The notes below the pieces were generated by a model that was given only the letters and a program-made list of their open reading frames with translations, made no database searches and was not told where the DNA came from. Source: Streptomyces microflavus (GTDB lineage Bacteria; Actinomycetota; Actinomycetes; Streptomycetales; Streptomycetaceae). From it: DNA of 64,000 bases. Every line of letters starts with the position of its first letter. The first letter of the stretch is position 1. A program made the position numbers and the translations under genes. Positions 1-8,621 of the stretch are shown here, piece by piece. Location of the stretch: NCBI RefSeq assembly GCF_014650075.1, contig NZ_BMUG01000010.1, positions 1 through 64,000 on the forward strand. Reading direction: 5' to 3'.

Positions 1-93
1 GCCCGCGAAACCGATCGCGGCGATGACCACCGCACCGGCGACGACGATTCCGATGAGTATCCGGTGCGTGCGTGTCAGCGGTATGGCGGCCAC
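1..93 (-). CDS. N-terminus of a membrane protein, possibly DUF2637 (partial)
   Basis: Only the first 31 codons lie in the window. A GTG start is preceded by a GGGGAGGGGAG ribosome site. The peptide opens with a short basic segment (LTRTHR) and then one hydrophobic helix ending AAIGFAG. Basic residues followed by this helix resemble the start of Streptomyces DUF2637 (SpdB-like) membrane proteins, which are linked to plasmid transfer or have unknown roles. The family call rests on about 30 residues and is tentative. That a gene starts here is better supported than its identity. Confidence 0.5.
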   Translation of the reverse strand, partial: MAAIPLTRTHRILIGIVVAGAVVIAAIGFAG

Positions 94-195
94 CGGCGCT
101 CCCCTCCCCGACTTCTTCTCTCCCGGACCGGCATCCACGTCCGGCGCTGGCACAGCCTGGCACATGTGTGCGAGTGCCGTTGCGCGGGGAGGGGG

Positions 196-227
196 GAAGC
201 CCGGCCCTCCGAGGAGGACCGGGCTTC
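196..227. terminator. Hairpin between the DUF3558 gene and the left-edge gene
   Basis: A 15-bp inverted repeat with one mismatch (GAAGCCCGG...CCGGGCTTC arms) closes on a 2-base loop, 50 bp past the stop of the DUF3558 gene on the minus strand. There is no clear U tract, which is usual for Streptomyces terminators. Confidence 0.55.
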
Positions 228-276
228 GGAAAAACGGTGCGCGGCCTGGGAGTTCGGCTCTCCGGGCCCGCTCAGG

Positions 277-1131
277 TCACGACTTGGCCGTGGCCTTCGA
301 GGAGGCCTTCTTGTCGTCCTTCTTCCCGTCGTCCTCGGTCTTCCCGGCCGACGGGGTCTTCTTGGCGCCCCCGGCCGGCGGAGTGGCCTCCGCGCTGCCC
401 GAACCGGCGGTGGCGCCGACCGCGGCGACCGCCTCCTTGGCCGCCTTCTGGGCGTCCTTGAGGATGTCCGCCGCGGACGGGGTCTTCGCCCCCGCGTAGC
501 CCGCGCCGTTGTAGGTCAGGGTGACGACGACATTGCCCGTACGGGCCACGATCGTGGCGTTCTCGAAGTCCTCGTCCGTCTTGTTGAGGCTGTACGTGAT
601 CGCCGTGGCCTCGTCGCCGATGCCGGGGGCGGCGACCGCGGCGACCTTCTGCGCGCCCTCGCTCGCCTTCTCCTTGGTGATCTGCTTCGTGTAGTCCTCG
701 GTGGCGCGCGCGGCGCCGCTGCCGAGCGACTGGTCCGAGCCGAAGCGGGTGAAGGCGACGTCCAGCCAGCGGTACTGCGAGCCCTTGACGCCCTTGTCGT
801 CCAGGCCGTTCCACGAGCAGCTGCCCCGCACCGAGAGGTCGCTGGAGCGGCCTGCGGTGCCGCCCTTCTTCTTGGCCTCGGGCACCAGTTCCGCGATGGT
901 CTTCTTCGCGATCGAGGTGCACGCGTCGGGCAGGTCGGTGAACTTCGCCGGCTCGACCGCGGGCTTCGTCGGCTTGGTGCTGCCGGTGCCGGACGACGAG
1001 GAGCCCGCGTTCTTCTTGCCTTCGGCGCCGGAGCCGGAGCCGGAGTCCGACGAGCAGCCGACGGCTACGAGCATCAGCGGAACGGCGGCGCAGGCGAGTA
1101 TGCGGGACAGTCGCGGAGCTGATCGGTGCAT
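277..1131 (-). CDS. DUF3558-type lipoprotein (paralogue 1)
   Basis: A 284-residue exported lipoprotein. A basic N-terminus, a hydrophobic stretch and a lipobox (AVGC, Cys26) precede a low-complexity Ser/Gly/Lys linker to about residue 60. A globular domain then carries Cys-containing segments (DACTSI, RGSCSWNG) typical of actinobacterial DUF3558 lipoproteins. The C-terminus is rich in Lys, Asp and Ala and probably disordered. A GAAGGA site precedes the ATG. The next gene encodes a paralogue of the same length. Function is unknown; surface anchoring is inferred from the lipobox. Confidence 0.8.
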   Translation of the reverse strand: MHRSAPRLSRILACAAVPLMLVAVGCSSDSGSGSGAEGKKNAGSSSSGTGSTKPTKPAVEPAKFTDLPDACTSIAKKTIAELVPEAKKKGGTAGRSSDLSVRGSCSWNGLDDKGVKGSQYRWLDVAFTRFGSDQSLGSGAARATEDYTKQITKEKASEGAQKVAAVAAPGIGDEATAITYSLNKTDEDFENATIVARTGNVVVTLTYNGAGYAGAKTPSAADILKDAQKAAKEAVAAVGATAGSGSAEATPPAGGAKKTPSAGKTEDDGKKDDKKASSKATAKS

Positions 1132-1354
1132 GGTTCCTTCACTCGGACGGCACGGAGGTCTCGTTCGTGGAGGCTCGGTCGTGCGGTGTGCGGTCGGGCT
1201 CGTTGGCGGGCGGGCGGTGCGTCTTCGGACACCGTCCGGCGGATCTCCGGAGGCTTCCGGAGAGCCACGTTACGACGGGTGGCGGCTCCGCGGCGCCCCG
1301 GTCACGGACCCGGGCGGCCCGTGGACCGGCCGTCCGGAGGGGCCGGGAGCGGCC

Positions 1355-2209
1355 CTACTCGCTGATCACCTCGGCCAGCTTCCGGGCCAGTGCCTGGGCC
1401 TTGTCCTGCAGTTCCTTGCTGTCGGGCACCTTGGTGACGAGGGCCGGCTGCTCGCCGTACCGGACGGTCACGATCACGTTCGATGTGCGGAATACCACGC
1501 TCACCGTGCGGTGCTGTGCGGTGGAACCTGCCCGGGTGAGGAGATCGTCCAGAAATGCGGCATCTCCGAGCCCGTCGAGGACCCGCGGCCGGAGGTCCTC
1601 GCTGCCGCCGCCGGGCGCGCCCGGGGTGCCGGACGCGGTGCCGGAGGTGGAGCCGGACGCGGAGGGCGAGGGGCCGGCCGAGCCCTCGCCGCCGCCGGGC
1701 TTCCCGGTCCCTGTCTCTTCCCCTGCCGCGCTGCCCGCGGGCTTCTCCGGGGGCCCCGGGGGAGTGGTCACCCCCGACAGATCGGCGGCGGTCTCCTTCT
1801 TCGCGTACAGCGTGCGGGCGCGGTCGTCGTCGCTCACGGCGGGGTCGTACGACACGACGCGCTCGAAGTCGATCGAGAGGTTCCGGGTGGAGTCCGGCGC
1901 ATCGGACTTCCAGCTGCAGCCGACCTTGCGGTCGGTGTCGTACGTGACGGTCGGCGACCCCCGGAACGCCTTCTCCTGCTGCTGCTGGGGAAGCTCCGCG
2001 ACGCCCGGCAGCAGGTCCTTCAGCGTGGAGCCGGGTACGGCACGGCAGGGCGCGGGCAGGGTCCGGTACTTGCCCGGGGGCGCGGTGGTGACGGTGGGGC
2101 CGCCCGGCTTGCTGTCGGCGTCGCTCGCGCTGCCGTCGGAGCCGGCACTGCAGCCCACGGCGAGCGCTGCGAGGAGCGCGACGCCGGGTACGTACGCCAT
2201 GTGTCGCAC
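1355..2209 (-). CDS. DUF3558-type lipoprotein (paralogue 2)
   Basis: An exported lipoprotein similar in plan to its downstream neighbour: signal peptide, lipobox (AVGC, Cys20), a Gly/Ser linker, and a domain with PCRAVPGSTL and VGCSWKSD, aligning with the Cys-containing segments of paralogue 1. A Pro/Gly/Ser-rich insert of about 50 residues sits mid-protein. The GTG start at 2209 is chosen because GGGAG lies 8 nt upstream; an ATG three codons later is the alternative. From this start the protein is 284 residues, the same as paralogue 1, which suggests tandem duplication. Function unknown. Confidence 0.78.
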   Translation of the reverse strand: MRHMAYVPGVALLAALAVGCSAGSDGSASDADSKPGGPTVTTAPPGKYRTLPAPCRAVPGSTLKDLLPGVAELPQQQQEKAFRGSPTVTYDTDRKVGCSWKSDAPDSTRNLSIDFERVVSYDPAVSDDDRARTLYAKKETAADLSGVTTPPGPPEKPAGSAAGEETGTGKPGGGEGSAGPSPSASGSTSGTASGTPGAPGGGSEDLRPRVLDGLGDAAFLDDLLTRAGSTAQHRTVSVVFRTSNVIVTVRYGEQPALVTKVPDSKELQDKAQALARKLAEVISE

Positions 2210-2383
2210 CGTCCCAGGCTCCCTTCGGTACGGAAAACATGTTGCCGCTCGGAGGCGGCCGATGGACACAATGTGTATCGCACGCGCCGCTGTGAATGCC
2301 GGTCGGCCGACTTGTTTGCCGACCTTGGGCCCGGTTTTGCGCTTTCAGTCTTTTCGGGGGAATCTCGGGGGAATCGAGGAGTT

Positions 2384-3577
2384 ATGTCGTACGTAGAGGT
2401 GCCGGGGGCGAAGGTCCCCATCCGGATGTGGACCGATCCGGCGTCGGTCGAGGACGTCGCCATGCAGCAGCTGCGAAACGTGTCCACGCTGCCGTGGATC
2501 AAGGGTCTCGCCGTCATGCCGGACGTCCACTTCGGCAAGGGGGCCACGGTCGGTTCGGTGATCGCGATGCAGGGTGCGGTCTGCCCGGCCGCGGTGGGGG
2601 TCGACATCGGCTGCGGGATGTCCGCGGTCAGGACGTCCCTGACCGCAAACGATCTTCCCGGCGACCTGTCACGGCTGCGCTCCAAGATCGAACAGGCCAT
2701 TCCGGTGGGCCGCGGGATGCACGACGGCGCCGTCGACCCGGGGAAGCTGCACGGGTTCCCGACGTCCGGGTGGGACGACTTCTGGGGGCGGTTCGACGGG
2801 ATCGCGGAAGCGGTCAAGTTCCGTCAGGAACGTGCCACGAAGCAGATGGGAACGCTCGGATCAGGTAATCATTTTATCGAGTTCTGTCTCGATGAGACCG
2901 GTTCTGTCTGGTTGATGCTGCACTCCGGCTCGCGGAACATCGGCAAGGAGCTGGCCGACTTCCACATCGGCCAGGCGCAGAAGCTGCCGCACAATCAGGG
3001 TCTGATCGACCGGGACCTGGCGGTGTTCGTCGCGGACACCCCGCAGATGGCGGCCTACCGCAACGACCTCTTCTGGGCGCAGGAGTACGCGAAGTTCAAC
3101 CGCGCGATCATGATGGGGCTCTTCCAGGACGTCGTCCGCAAGGAGTTCAAGAAGGCGCGGGTCACCTTCGAACCGGTCATCTCCTGCCACCACAACTACG
3201 TGGCGGAGGAGCGGTACGAGGGCATGGACCTGCTGGTCACCCGCAAGGGGGCGATCCGGGCCGGCTCCGGGGACTACGGGATCATCCCGGGCTCCATGGG
3301 CACGGGCTCGTACATCGTCAAGGGTCTCGGCAACGAGAAGTCCTTCAACTCGGCGTCCCACGGAGCGGGCCGGCGGATGAGCCGGAACGCCGCGAAGAAG
3401 CGCTTCTCGACCAAGGATCTGGAAGAGCAGACGCAGGGCGTGGAGTGCCGCAAGGACTCCGGGGTGGTGGACGAGATCCCCGGCGCCTACAAGCCGATCG
3501 AGCGCGTCATCGACCAGCAGCGGGACCTGGTCGAGGTCGTCGCGAAGCTTAAGCAGGTCGTGTGTGTGAAGGGCTGA
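2384..3577 (+). CDS. rtcB: RtcB-type RNA ligase
   Basis: RtcB joins RNA 2',3'-cyclic phosphate or 3'-phosphate ends to 5'-OH ends, using GTP and Mn2+. The 397-residue protein shows the family motifs: VDIGCGM with metal-binding Asp74 and Cys77, GSGNHF, HSGSR, SCHHNY, GSMGTGSY, and SHGAGR, which carries the histidine that is guanylylated in characterised RtcB. GAGGAG lies just upstream of the ATG. No rtcA or archease gene is adjacent, so its substrate (tRNA, stress-cleaved rRNA or mRNA) cannot be read from context. The open frame continues far upstream, but that part has no RtcB similarity. Confidence 0.95.
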   Translation: MSYVEVPGAKVPIRMWTDPASVEDVAMQQLRNVSTLPWIKGLAVMPDVHFGKGATVGSVIAMQGAVCPAAVGVDIGCGMSAVRTSLTANDLPGDLSRLRSKIEQAIPVGRGMHDGAVDPGKLHGFPTSGWDDFWGRFDGIAEAVKFRQERATKQMGTLGSGNHFIEFCLDETGSVWLMLHSGSRNIGKELADFHIGQAQKLPHNQGLIDRDLAVFVADTPQMAAYRNDLFWAQEYAKFNRAIMMGLFQDVVRKEFKKARVTFEPVISCHHNYVAEERYEGMDLLVTRKGAIRAGSGDYGIIPGSMGTGSYIVKGLGNEKSFNSASHGAGRRMSRNAAKKRFSTKDLEEQTQGVECRKDSGVVDEIPGAYKPIERVIDQQRDLVEVVAKLKQVVCVKG

Positions 3578-3625
3578 GGCCCCATTGCCCCAGCCGCCTC
3601 ACCACCGCCCGGTCCACCGCATCCG

Positions 3626-4384
3626 CTACAGGGTGCGGTGGACCTTCGTGTTGGAGGCCTGGGCGCGGGGGCGGACCACCAGGAGGTCGATGTTGACGTG
3701 GCTGGGGCGGGAGACGGCCCAGCCGATCGTGTCGGCCACGTCCTCGGCGGTCAGGGGGGCGTCCACGCCCGCGTAGACCTTGGCGGCCTTCTCGGTGTCG
3801 CCGCGGAAGCGGGTGGTGGCGAACTCGTCGGTCTTGACCATGCCGGGGGCCACCTCGATGACGCGGACCGGGGTGCCGACGATCTCCAGGCGCAGGGTCT
3901 CGGCCAGGACGTGTTCGCCGTGCTTGGCGGCCACGTAGCCGCCGCCGCCCTCGTAGGAGGAGAGAGCGGCGGTGGAGGAGAGGATCACGATCGTGCCGTC
4001 GCCGCTCGCGGTGAGGGCGGGGAGCAGGGCCTGGGTGAGGTTGAGGGTGCCGATGACGTTCGTCTCGTACATCTGACGCCAGTCGGCGGGGTCGGCGCTC
4101 GCCACCGGGTCGGCGCCCAGGGCGCCGCCCGCGTTGTTGACGAGCAGGGCCAGGGAGCGGAACGCGGTGGCGAACTCGTCCACGGCCGTGCGGTCGGTCA
4201 CGTCCAGGGCGTAGGCCGTCGCCTCGTGGCCCGCCTCGGTGATCTCGGCGGCGAGCGCCTCGATCCGGTCCTTGCGGCGCGCGGTGAGTACGACCCGGTA
4301 TCCGGCTGCTGCCAGCGTGCGGGCGGTCGCGGCGCCGATGCCGCTGCTCGCGCCGGTGATGACGGCGATGGGGGTGGCGGTCAT
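3626..4384 (-). CDS. Short-chain dehydrogenase/reductase
   Basis: A classical SDR of 252 residues. It has the nucleotide-binding glycine motif (TGASSGIG, residues 10-17), NNAG at 83-86, catalytic Ser near 136 and YVAAK with Tyr150/Lys154. Overall it resembles YdfG/serine-3-dehydrogenase-type SDRs, which oxidise small 3-hydroxy acids or reduce carbonyls with NADP(H); the substrate here is not determinable. The ATG at 4384 has GAGGAG upstream, so a longer in-frame extension is rejected. It converges on rtcB with a 48-bp gap. Confidence 0.85.
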   Translation of the reverse strand: MTATPIAVITGASSGIGAATARTLAAAGYRVVLTARRKDRIEALAAEITEAGHEATAYALDVTDRTAVDEFATAFRSLALLVNNAGGALGADPVASADPADWRQMYETNVIGTLNLTQALLPALTASGDGTIVILSSTAALSSYEGGGGYVAAKHGEHVLAETLRLEIVGTPVRVIEVAPGMVKTDEFATTRFRGDTEKAAKVYAGVDAPLTAEDVADTIGWAVSRPSHVNIDLLVVRPRAQASNTKVHRTL

Positions 4385-4582
4385 GGCGATCTCCTCGGGC
4401 AGTTGATCGGTAACGGGGCAAGAATATGCAGCCGTTGCCCGCCCGGTCTGCCCCGCCTCCACGGACCGGACAGGGGGCCTCGGGGAGCCGTTCGGGGTTC
4501 CCCGTGGGCTGTGCGGGTGGGTAAGAGCGCGTCGGATCCGTCATTTAATAGGGTTATTCGGTGTGATCGGTATGTTCCAGGC

Positions 4583-5188
4583 ATGGGACTGACGCGTAGA
4601 GGACTGCTGATGCCACTGTCCGCCGCCGCGGCGATGGCGGCGGCGATGACCGTACTGGTGGCGGCCGTGGTGCCGGGGGCGGCCGCTTCGGCCGGGACCT
4701 CCCCCGAGACGCCGACTTCCGGGGCGCCGACATCCGGCGTGCCGGCGTCCGAGGCGCCTGTGCCCGAGGCGCCTGTTGGTGAGGTGGTCGGGGCTGCTCC
4801 CCTGCCCGAGGCTGACCTCTCCCACCACGGGTACGTCTCCTTCTCGGGCGGCCACATCGCGATCCGGATCCGCAGCGAGAACCTGGGGCCCTCCGATGTG
4901 ACCGCCTCGACCGTACGGCTGCGCTTCTCCGCGCCGCTGGCAGTGACCCAGGAGCTGCCGTACGGCTGCCTCCGGTCCGGAAAGGCCACCGTGCTCTGCG
5001 AGACGGGCGGGCTGCGTTCCGGTGGCGGGGCCCGGCAGACCGCGCTCGACCTGGAGCCGGCGGGCGGCCCGGACGAGGTGATCGTGCGGCTCGACACCGT
5101 CTGGAACGGCGGGGTGCGGGACACGGACCCCAAGAACAACGTGCATCAGGTGCTCGCACCCGCCACGGGGGATGCGTACGCCTTCTGA
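4583..5188 (+). CDS. Secreted protein of unknown function
   Basis: A 201-residue protein with an N-terminal export signal containing a twin arginine (LTRRGLL) and an Ala-rich hydrophobic core. A Pro/Glu/Thr/Ser linker with repeated SGAPTSG-like units follows (about residues 40-75). The C-terminal domain ends in GVRDTDPKNNVHQ, a CARDB/DUF11-like beta-sandwich signature often seen in wall-associated proteins. Two Cys in the domain could form a disulfide. No strong ribosome site precedes the ATG. Function not recognised. Confidence 0.65.
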   Translation: MGLTRRGLLMPLSAAAAMAAAMTVLVAAVVPGAAASAGTSPETPTSGAPTSGVPASEAPVPEAPVGEVVGAAPLPEADLSHHGYVSFSGGHIAIRIRSENLGPSDVTASTVRLRFSAPLAVTQELPYGCLRSGKATVLCETGGLRSGGGARQTALDLEPAGGPDEVIVRLDTVWNGGVRDTDPKNNVHQVLAPATGDAYAF

Positions 5189-5206
5189 ACCGGTGATCAT
5201 GGTGAG

Positions 5207-5914
5207 GTGATCGTCGAACGCGCGTATGCCCATGTGGACTCCCCCGATCCGGGGGAGTGGCCCTGGTCGGTGCCGTGCGTGCGGCAGTTCCTCGCCGAGG
5301 GGCTGCGGTTCCGGGCCCCGGTGACCTTCCTGGTGGGCGAGAACGGGTCGGGGAAGTCCACGCTGGTGGAAGCCCTCGCCGAGGGGTTCGGGCTGGACTC
5401 GTACGGCGGGTCGCTCGACTGGAAGTACGCGACCTCGCGGGGCAAGTCCGTGCTCGGTGAGCGCGTCCGCTTCGACGCGGCGCCCCGGGGGCGGCGGATG
5501 GTGGGCAGCCGGTCCGCGCGCAAGGGGTTCTTCCTGCGCGCGGAGACCGCCCTGGACGCGTTGGAGCGGGAGAATCTCGGGCCGGACTCCCTCAGCCACG
5601 GGGAGGGGTTCCTCGCGGCCTTCCGGGAGAAGTTCGTGGTGCCGGGGCTGTACGTCATGGATGAGCCGGAGGCCGCGCTCTCCTTCGGCTCCTGCCTCGA
5701 ACTCCTCGGGCACATGGACCAGTTGGTGAAGGCGGGCGGCCAGGTGGTGTGTGCCACGCACTCACCGCTGCTCACCGCGCTGCCGGGCGCCGACATCGTG
5801 CAGGTGGGGGAGGACGGCATGGAGCGGGTGCGATGGGCGGACCTGGCCCTCGTCGACCACTGGCGGCGCTACCTCGCCGACCCGCGGGCGTATCTGCGGC
5901 ACATCACCGGTTGA
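5207..5914 (+). CDS. AAA/ABC-type ATPase (RecF/SMC-like, single domain)
   Basis: A 235-residue soluble ATPase with Walker A GENGSGKST at 44-52, a signature-like SHGEG, Walker B YVMDEPEAA and a switch histidine in CATHSPLL. It has no membrane domain and no long coiled coil, which fits the stand-alone AAA_21/YbbA-like ATPases of actinobacteria. The start is GTG, 18 nt after the previous stop. Its 3' end overlaps the convergent Mut7-C gene by 11 bp. The role is unknown; DNA-linked or transport functions are both possible. Confidence 0.8.
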   Translation: MIVERAYAHVDSPDPGEWPWSVPCVRQFLAEGLRFRAPVTFLVGENGSGKSTLVEALAEGFGLDSYGGSLDWKYATSRGKSVLGERVRFDAAPRGRRMVGSRSARKGFFLRAETALDALERENLGPDSLSHGEGFLAAFREKFVVPGLYVMDEPEAALSFGSCLELLGHMDQLVKAGGQVVCATHSPLLTALPGADIVQVGEDGMERVRWADLALVDHWRRYLADPRAYLRHITG

Positions 5915-6674
5915 GGCCGTCGCCCTGCGCCTCCGCTCGATACGCCGCCGCGCCGCCGAACTCCCGTACCGCGTCGGCGACGATCGTCTCCAGATGGCCG
6001 TGGTGCGCGCCCCGCCAGTACACCCGGGCGCACGCCGTGCACTGGGCGAACACGTCGTACGCCTGTTGCGTGCCGTGCTCCAGCAGATCGCTCACCGCGT
6101 CCTTGTCCGCCTCCGCCAGCGTCCCGTTGCAGGCGGTGCAGCGGGTCCACGGGGCGAGGTGCGGGGCGAAGCGGCCGAGGATGTCGCGGAGCTGCTCCTG
6201 GGGGCGGTCGCTGTAGACGTACGCCCCCGCCCAGAGCTCCCGGCGGCGCAGCAGCCCGCGGTCCCGGGAGAGCAGGACGCGCCGCTCCCGCGCGGAGAGG
6301 GCGGCGAGCGCGGGGTCGCCGATGTCCTCGCTCTCGTACGCCGCGTCCACGCCCAGGAGCCTCAACCGGCGTGCCAGTGTGCCGAGATGGACGTCGAGGA
6401 GGAAGCGCAGGGGCGCGCCGGGGACCTGCTGGGGGCGCTCGATCCCCCGTACGTCGATGTGTTCGCCCGGTCCCGGGACGTGCGAGCGGGCCACCGGTTC
6501 GCCGTTCACCAGCAGGGTGCCGGCCTCGGTGAGCGGGACGCCGAGGGACTCGATGACGTGGCCGAGGGTGGAGGCGCCGTCGGTGGTGAGCCGGGTGGGG
6601 CCTCCGCGGCGCTCGTGGGGGACGAAGAGTCGCAGCTCAGGGGCTACTTCGAGGGTGATCTCGGGTCCGTTCAC
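5904..6674 (-). CDS. Mut7-C RNase domain protein with ubiquitin-like N-terminus
   Basis: This 256-residue protein joins an N-terminal ThiS/MoaD-like beta-grasp domain (about residues 1-85) to a Mut7-C domain. Mut7-C is a PIN-like fold predicted to be an RNase. Visible are acidic positions in FLLDVHLG and LSRDRGLL, and a zinc ribbon formed by two CxxC pairs (CTAC near 178 and CTAC near 210). Proteins of this architecture are widespread in actinobacteria but poorly characterised. The RNase function comes from family knowledge, not from a demonstrated substrate. Confidence 0.82.
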   Translation of the reverse strand: MNGPEITLEVAPELRLFVPHERRGGPTRLTTDGASTLGHVIESLGVPLTEAGTLLVNGEPVARSHVPGPGEHIDVRGIERPQQVPGAPLRFLLDVHLGTLARRLRLLGVDAAYESEDIGDPALAALSARERRVLLSRDRGLLRRRELWAGAYVYSDRPQEQLRDILGRFAPHLAPWTRCTACNGTLAEADKDAVSDLLEHGTQQAYDVFAQCTACARVYWRGAHHGHLETIVADAVREFGGAAAYRAEAQGDGLNR

Positions 6675-6758
6675 CGGGTCAGGATGTCACCGGGGAGGGG
6701 CGGGCTGCCAGGGAATTGGCGGGCTTACGGTGGGTCGGGCCGCCAGGAGTTGGCGGGC

Positions 6759-7586
6759 TTACGGCGGTGGTGGCGTGAAGACCGTCGGTGGCACGCCCAC
6801 CGTCGCGGTGAAGTCCCGTACGAGGTGGGCCTGGTCGCTGTAGCCGAGGTCGGCCGCCAGCCGTGCCCAGTCCACGGTCGGTTCGGACTCGGCGCGCTCC
6901 AGCGCCTCGTGGATGCGGTAGCGGAGGATGACCCACTTGGGCCCGACGCCGACGTACGCGGAGAAGAGCCGCTGCAGCGTACGGGGGGAGAGCCCCGCGC
7001 TCCGTGCGAGCTGCCCGACCCGGCGCACCGAGCGGTCCGTGCGTACCCGGTCGACCAGCTCCATCGCCAGCGTGGCCTGCGGGTCGGGCCGGGGTTCCAG
7101 GGCGAGCAGGCAGGCGTCGAGTGCGCGGACCCGGGCGTCCTCGTCGGCCGGGTCCAGGACCGCGCCGACGGGCGGGGGCGTACGGAGCACCTCAGCGGCG
7201 TCGGTCCGGCGCCCGGTCAGGTCGCTCAGGGCGTGCTCCGGCGCGAACGGGCGGAATCCGCCGGGCCGGAACTGCACCCCGCAGACCCGCCCGCGCCCTG
7301 TCAGCTTCTGGGTGAAGAGCCCGAGGCCGATGCCCGCCACCTCGGCGTACCCGGCTCTCTCGCGGGCGCTCTCCCCGGCCTCGTACCGCTGGAGGACGAG
7401 GTTGACCGACGGGTGCGGGACGACGTGGGCGGCGTACGGCTGGTCGAGGTCCCAGTCGATGAGCCAGTAGTGCTCCAGGTACGGGCGCAGTGCGGGGGCG
7501 GGCTCGCGGCGGCGGAAGCGGACGCGGGTGAACAGGTCCGGGGCGTCCACGATGCCCCGGGTGTCGCGGCGAGGTCCGGCGGCCAT
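6759..7586 (-). CDS. AraC-family transcriptional regulator
   Basis: A 275-residue regulator with an N-terminal sensor-like domain of the DUF6597 type (YLEHYWLIDWDL, VVPHPSVNLVLQ) and a C-terminal AraC double helix-turn-helix (LARSAGLSPRTLQRLF, then LAADLGYSDQAHLVRDF). It is transcribed away from the TIGR03086 gene with an 80-bp gap, so it probably controls that gene, itself, or both. The ligand is unknown. Confidence 0.85.
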   Translation of the reverse strand: MAAGPRRDTRGIVDAPDLFTRVRFRRREPAPALRPYLEHYWLIDWDLDQPYAAHVVPHPSVNLVLQRYEAGESARERAGYAEVAGIGLGLFTQKLTGRGRVCGVQFRPGGFRPFAPEHALSDLTGRRTDAAEVLRTPPPVGAVLDPADEDARVRALDACLLALEPRPDPQATLAMELVDRVRTDRSVRRVGQLARSAGLSPRTLQRLFSAYVGVGPKWVILRYRIHEALERAESEPTVDWARLAADLGYSDQAHLVRDFTATVGVPPTVFTPPPP

Positions 7587-7666
7587 GACGTCGATCCTAA
7601 GGAGCCCGTGGGGGCCTGTCGCGTTTCTTCAAGACGCGGGCGGTCCGGAAGGGGAGCGTGGGATCC

Positions 7667-8242
7667 ATGACACAGACGATCAGTGCATTGCTGGAAGCCG
7701 CCGCGGACCGGGCCCTGCCCGTGGTGCGGGGCATCGACGACGGGCAGCTGGACCGCCGTACGCCGTGCGGGGAGTACGACGTACGGGCGCTGGTGAACCA
7801 CCTGTTCCAGGTGGTCGTGAACTTCCAGGCCCTCGCGGCCCGTGAGGAGGCGGATTTCGGCCAGGAGCCGGACTTCGTGACGGGTGACTGGCGGGGCAGG
7901 TTCGGTGCGGAGACCGCCCGGCTGGTGCAGGCGTGGGGCGTGCCGGGTGCGGAGGAGGGCACGACCGGGCAGATGGGGCTGCCGGCCCGGACGGTGGGTC
8001 TGATGGTGCTCGGTGATCTGACCGTGCACGCGTGGGACCTGGCGCGGGCGACGGGCGCGGAGTTCGCTCCGGACCCGGGTGTGGTCGAGGAGGTGGGCCC
8101 GGGGCTGGCGGCCCTGGCGCCGCAGGCCCGGGAGATGAAGGTGTTCGGCGAGCCGTTCCCGGTGGGGGCCGGGGCTACGGCTTTCGAGCGGGTGCTGGCC
8201 GTGACGGGACGCGATCCGGGGTGGCGTCCGGCCGGGGGCTGA
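7667..8242 (+). CDS. TIGR03086-family metal-binding protein (DinB/mycothiol maleylpyruvate isomerase-like)
   Basis: A 191-residue protein of the DinB-like four-helix family. GRTPCGEYDVRALVNHL carries the first metal-ligand His, and DLTVHAWDLARATG carries the second His/Asp pair near residue 120. Relatives include mycothiol-dependent maleylpyruvate isomerase; most are uncharacterised. The ATG at 7667 is chosen because GGAAGGGGAG ends 10 nt upstream; the GTG three codons earlier sits on that site. The divergent AraC gene is the likely regulator. Confidence 0.78.
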   Translation: MTQTISALLEAAADRALPVVRGIDDGQLDRRTPCGEYDVRALVNHLFQVVVNFQALAAREEADFGQEPDFVTGDWRGRFGAETARLVQAWGVPGAEEGTTGQMGLPARTVGLMVLGDLTVHAWDLARATGAEFAPDPGVVEEVGPGLAALAPQAREMKVFGEPFPVGAGATAFERVLAVTGRDPGWRPAGG

Positions 8243-8495
8243 GGGCGGCGGGCCGGCCGGCGGCGGGGGCCTGGGCGGCCGGGCGGTCGTAGAGGGGGCC
8301 GAGTGCGGCGTACGCGTCGTCGACGATCTCCTCGGCCAGGAGCAGCATGTCCTGCTCGGCGAGGCGGGCCGCGCGGTGGGTGTACGGGGACGGCGGGGCG
8401 GGGTGCCTGCGGCGCCACCAGCAGTCGCAGGCCGCGTAGATACCGCTGGCGAAGACGAGTACGGGGATGGAGAGGGCCAGCAGCACATCGCCCAC
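8175..8495 (-). CDS. Small single-span membrane protein, unknown
   Basis: A 106-residue protein with an N-terminal transmembrane helix (LLALSIPVLVFASGIYAA), a Cys/Trp/Arg boundary (CDCWWRRRH), a short helical segment and a Pro/Ala-rich tail. The tail overlaps the convergent TIGR03086 gene by 68 bp, so the 3' end could be shorter in relatives. No function recognised. Confidence 0.55.
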   Translation of the reverse strand: MGDVLLALSIPVLVFASGIYAACDCWWRRRHPAPPSPYTHRAARLAEQDMLLLAEEIVDDAYAALGPLYDRPAAQAPAAGRPAALSPRPDATPDRVPSRPAPARKP

Positions 8496-8621
8496 GGCGG
8501 ACCTCCTTGAGGGTCGGTGTCCTCTCCATCGGCGTTTCGGGCGGGTGGGCTGAAGACCGGACTTCAGCCATTTATTTGGCGTGAAGGGACCGCGAACGCG
8601 AAGGGACCGCCAGCACCTTCG

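Noticed and set aside
701..2383. Long open frame running into rtcB from upstream
   Set aside because: High third-position GC keeps the frame open, but it lies antisense to the DUF3558 genes and has no RtcB similarity; the ATG with GAGGAG at 2384 is the real start.
5751..7670. 639-codon plus-strand frame
   Set aside because: It is antisense to the Mut7-C and AraC genes, rich in Arg/Gly/Ala, and shows no domain.
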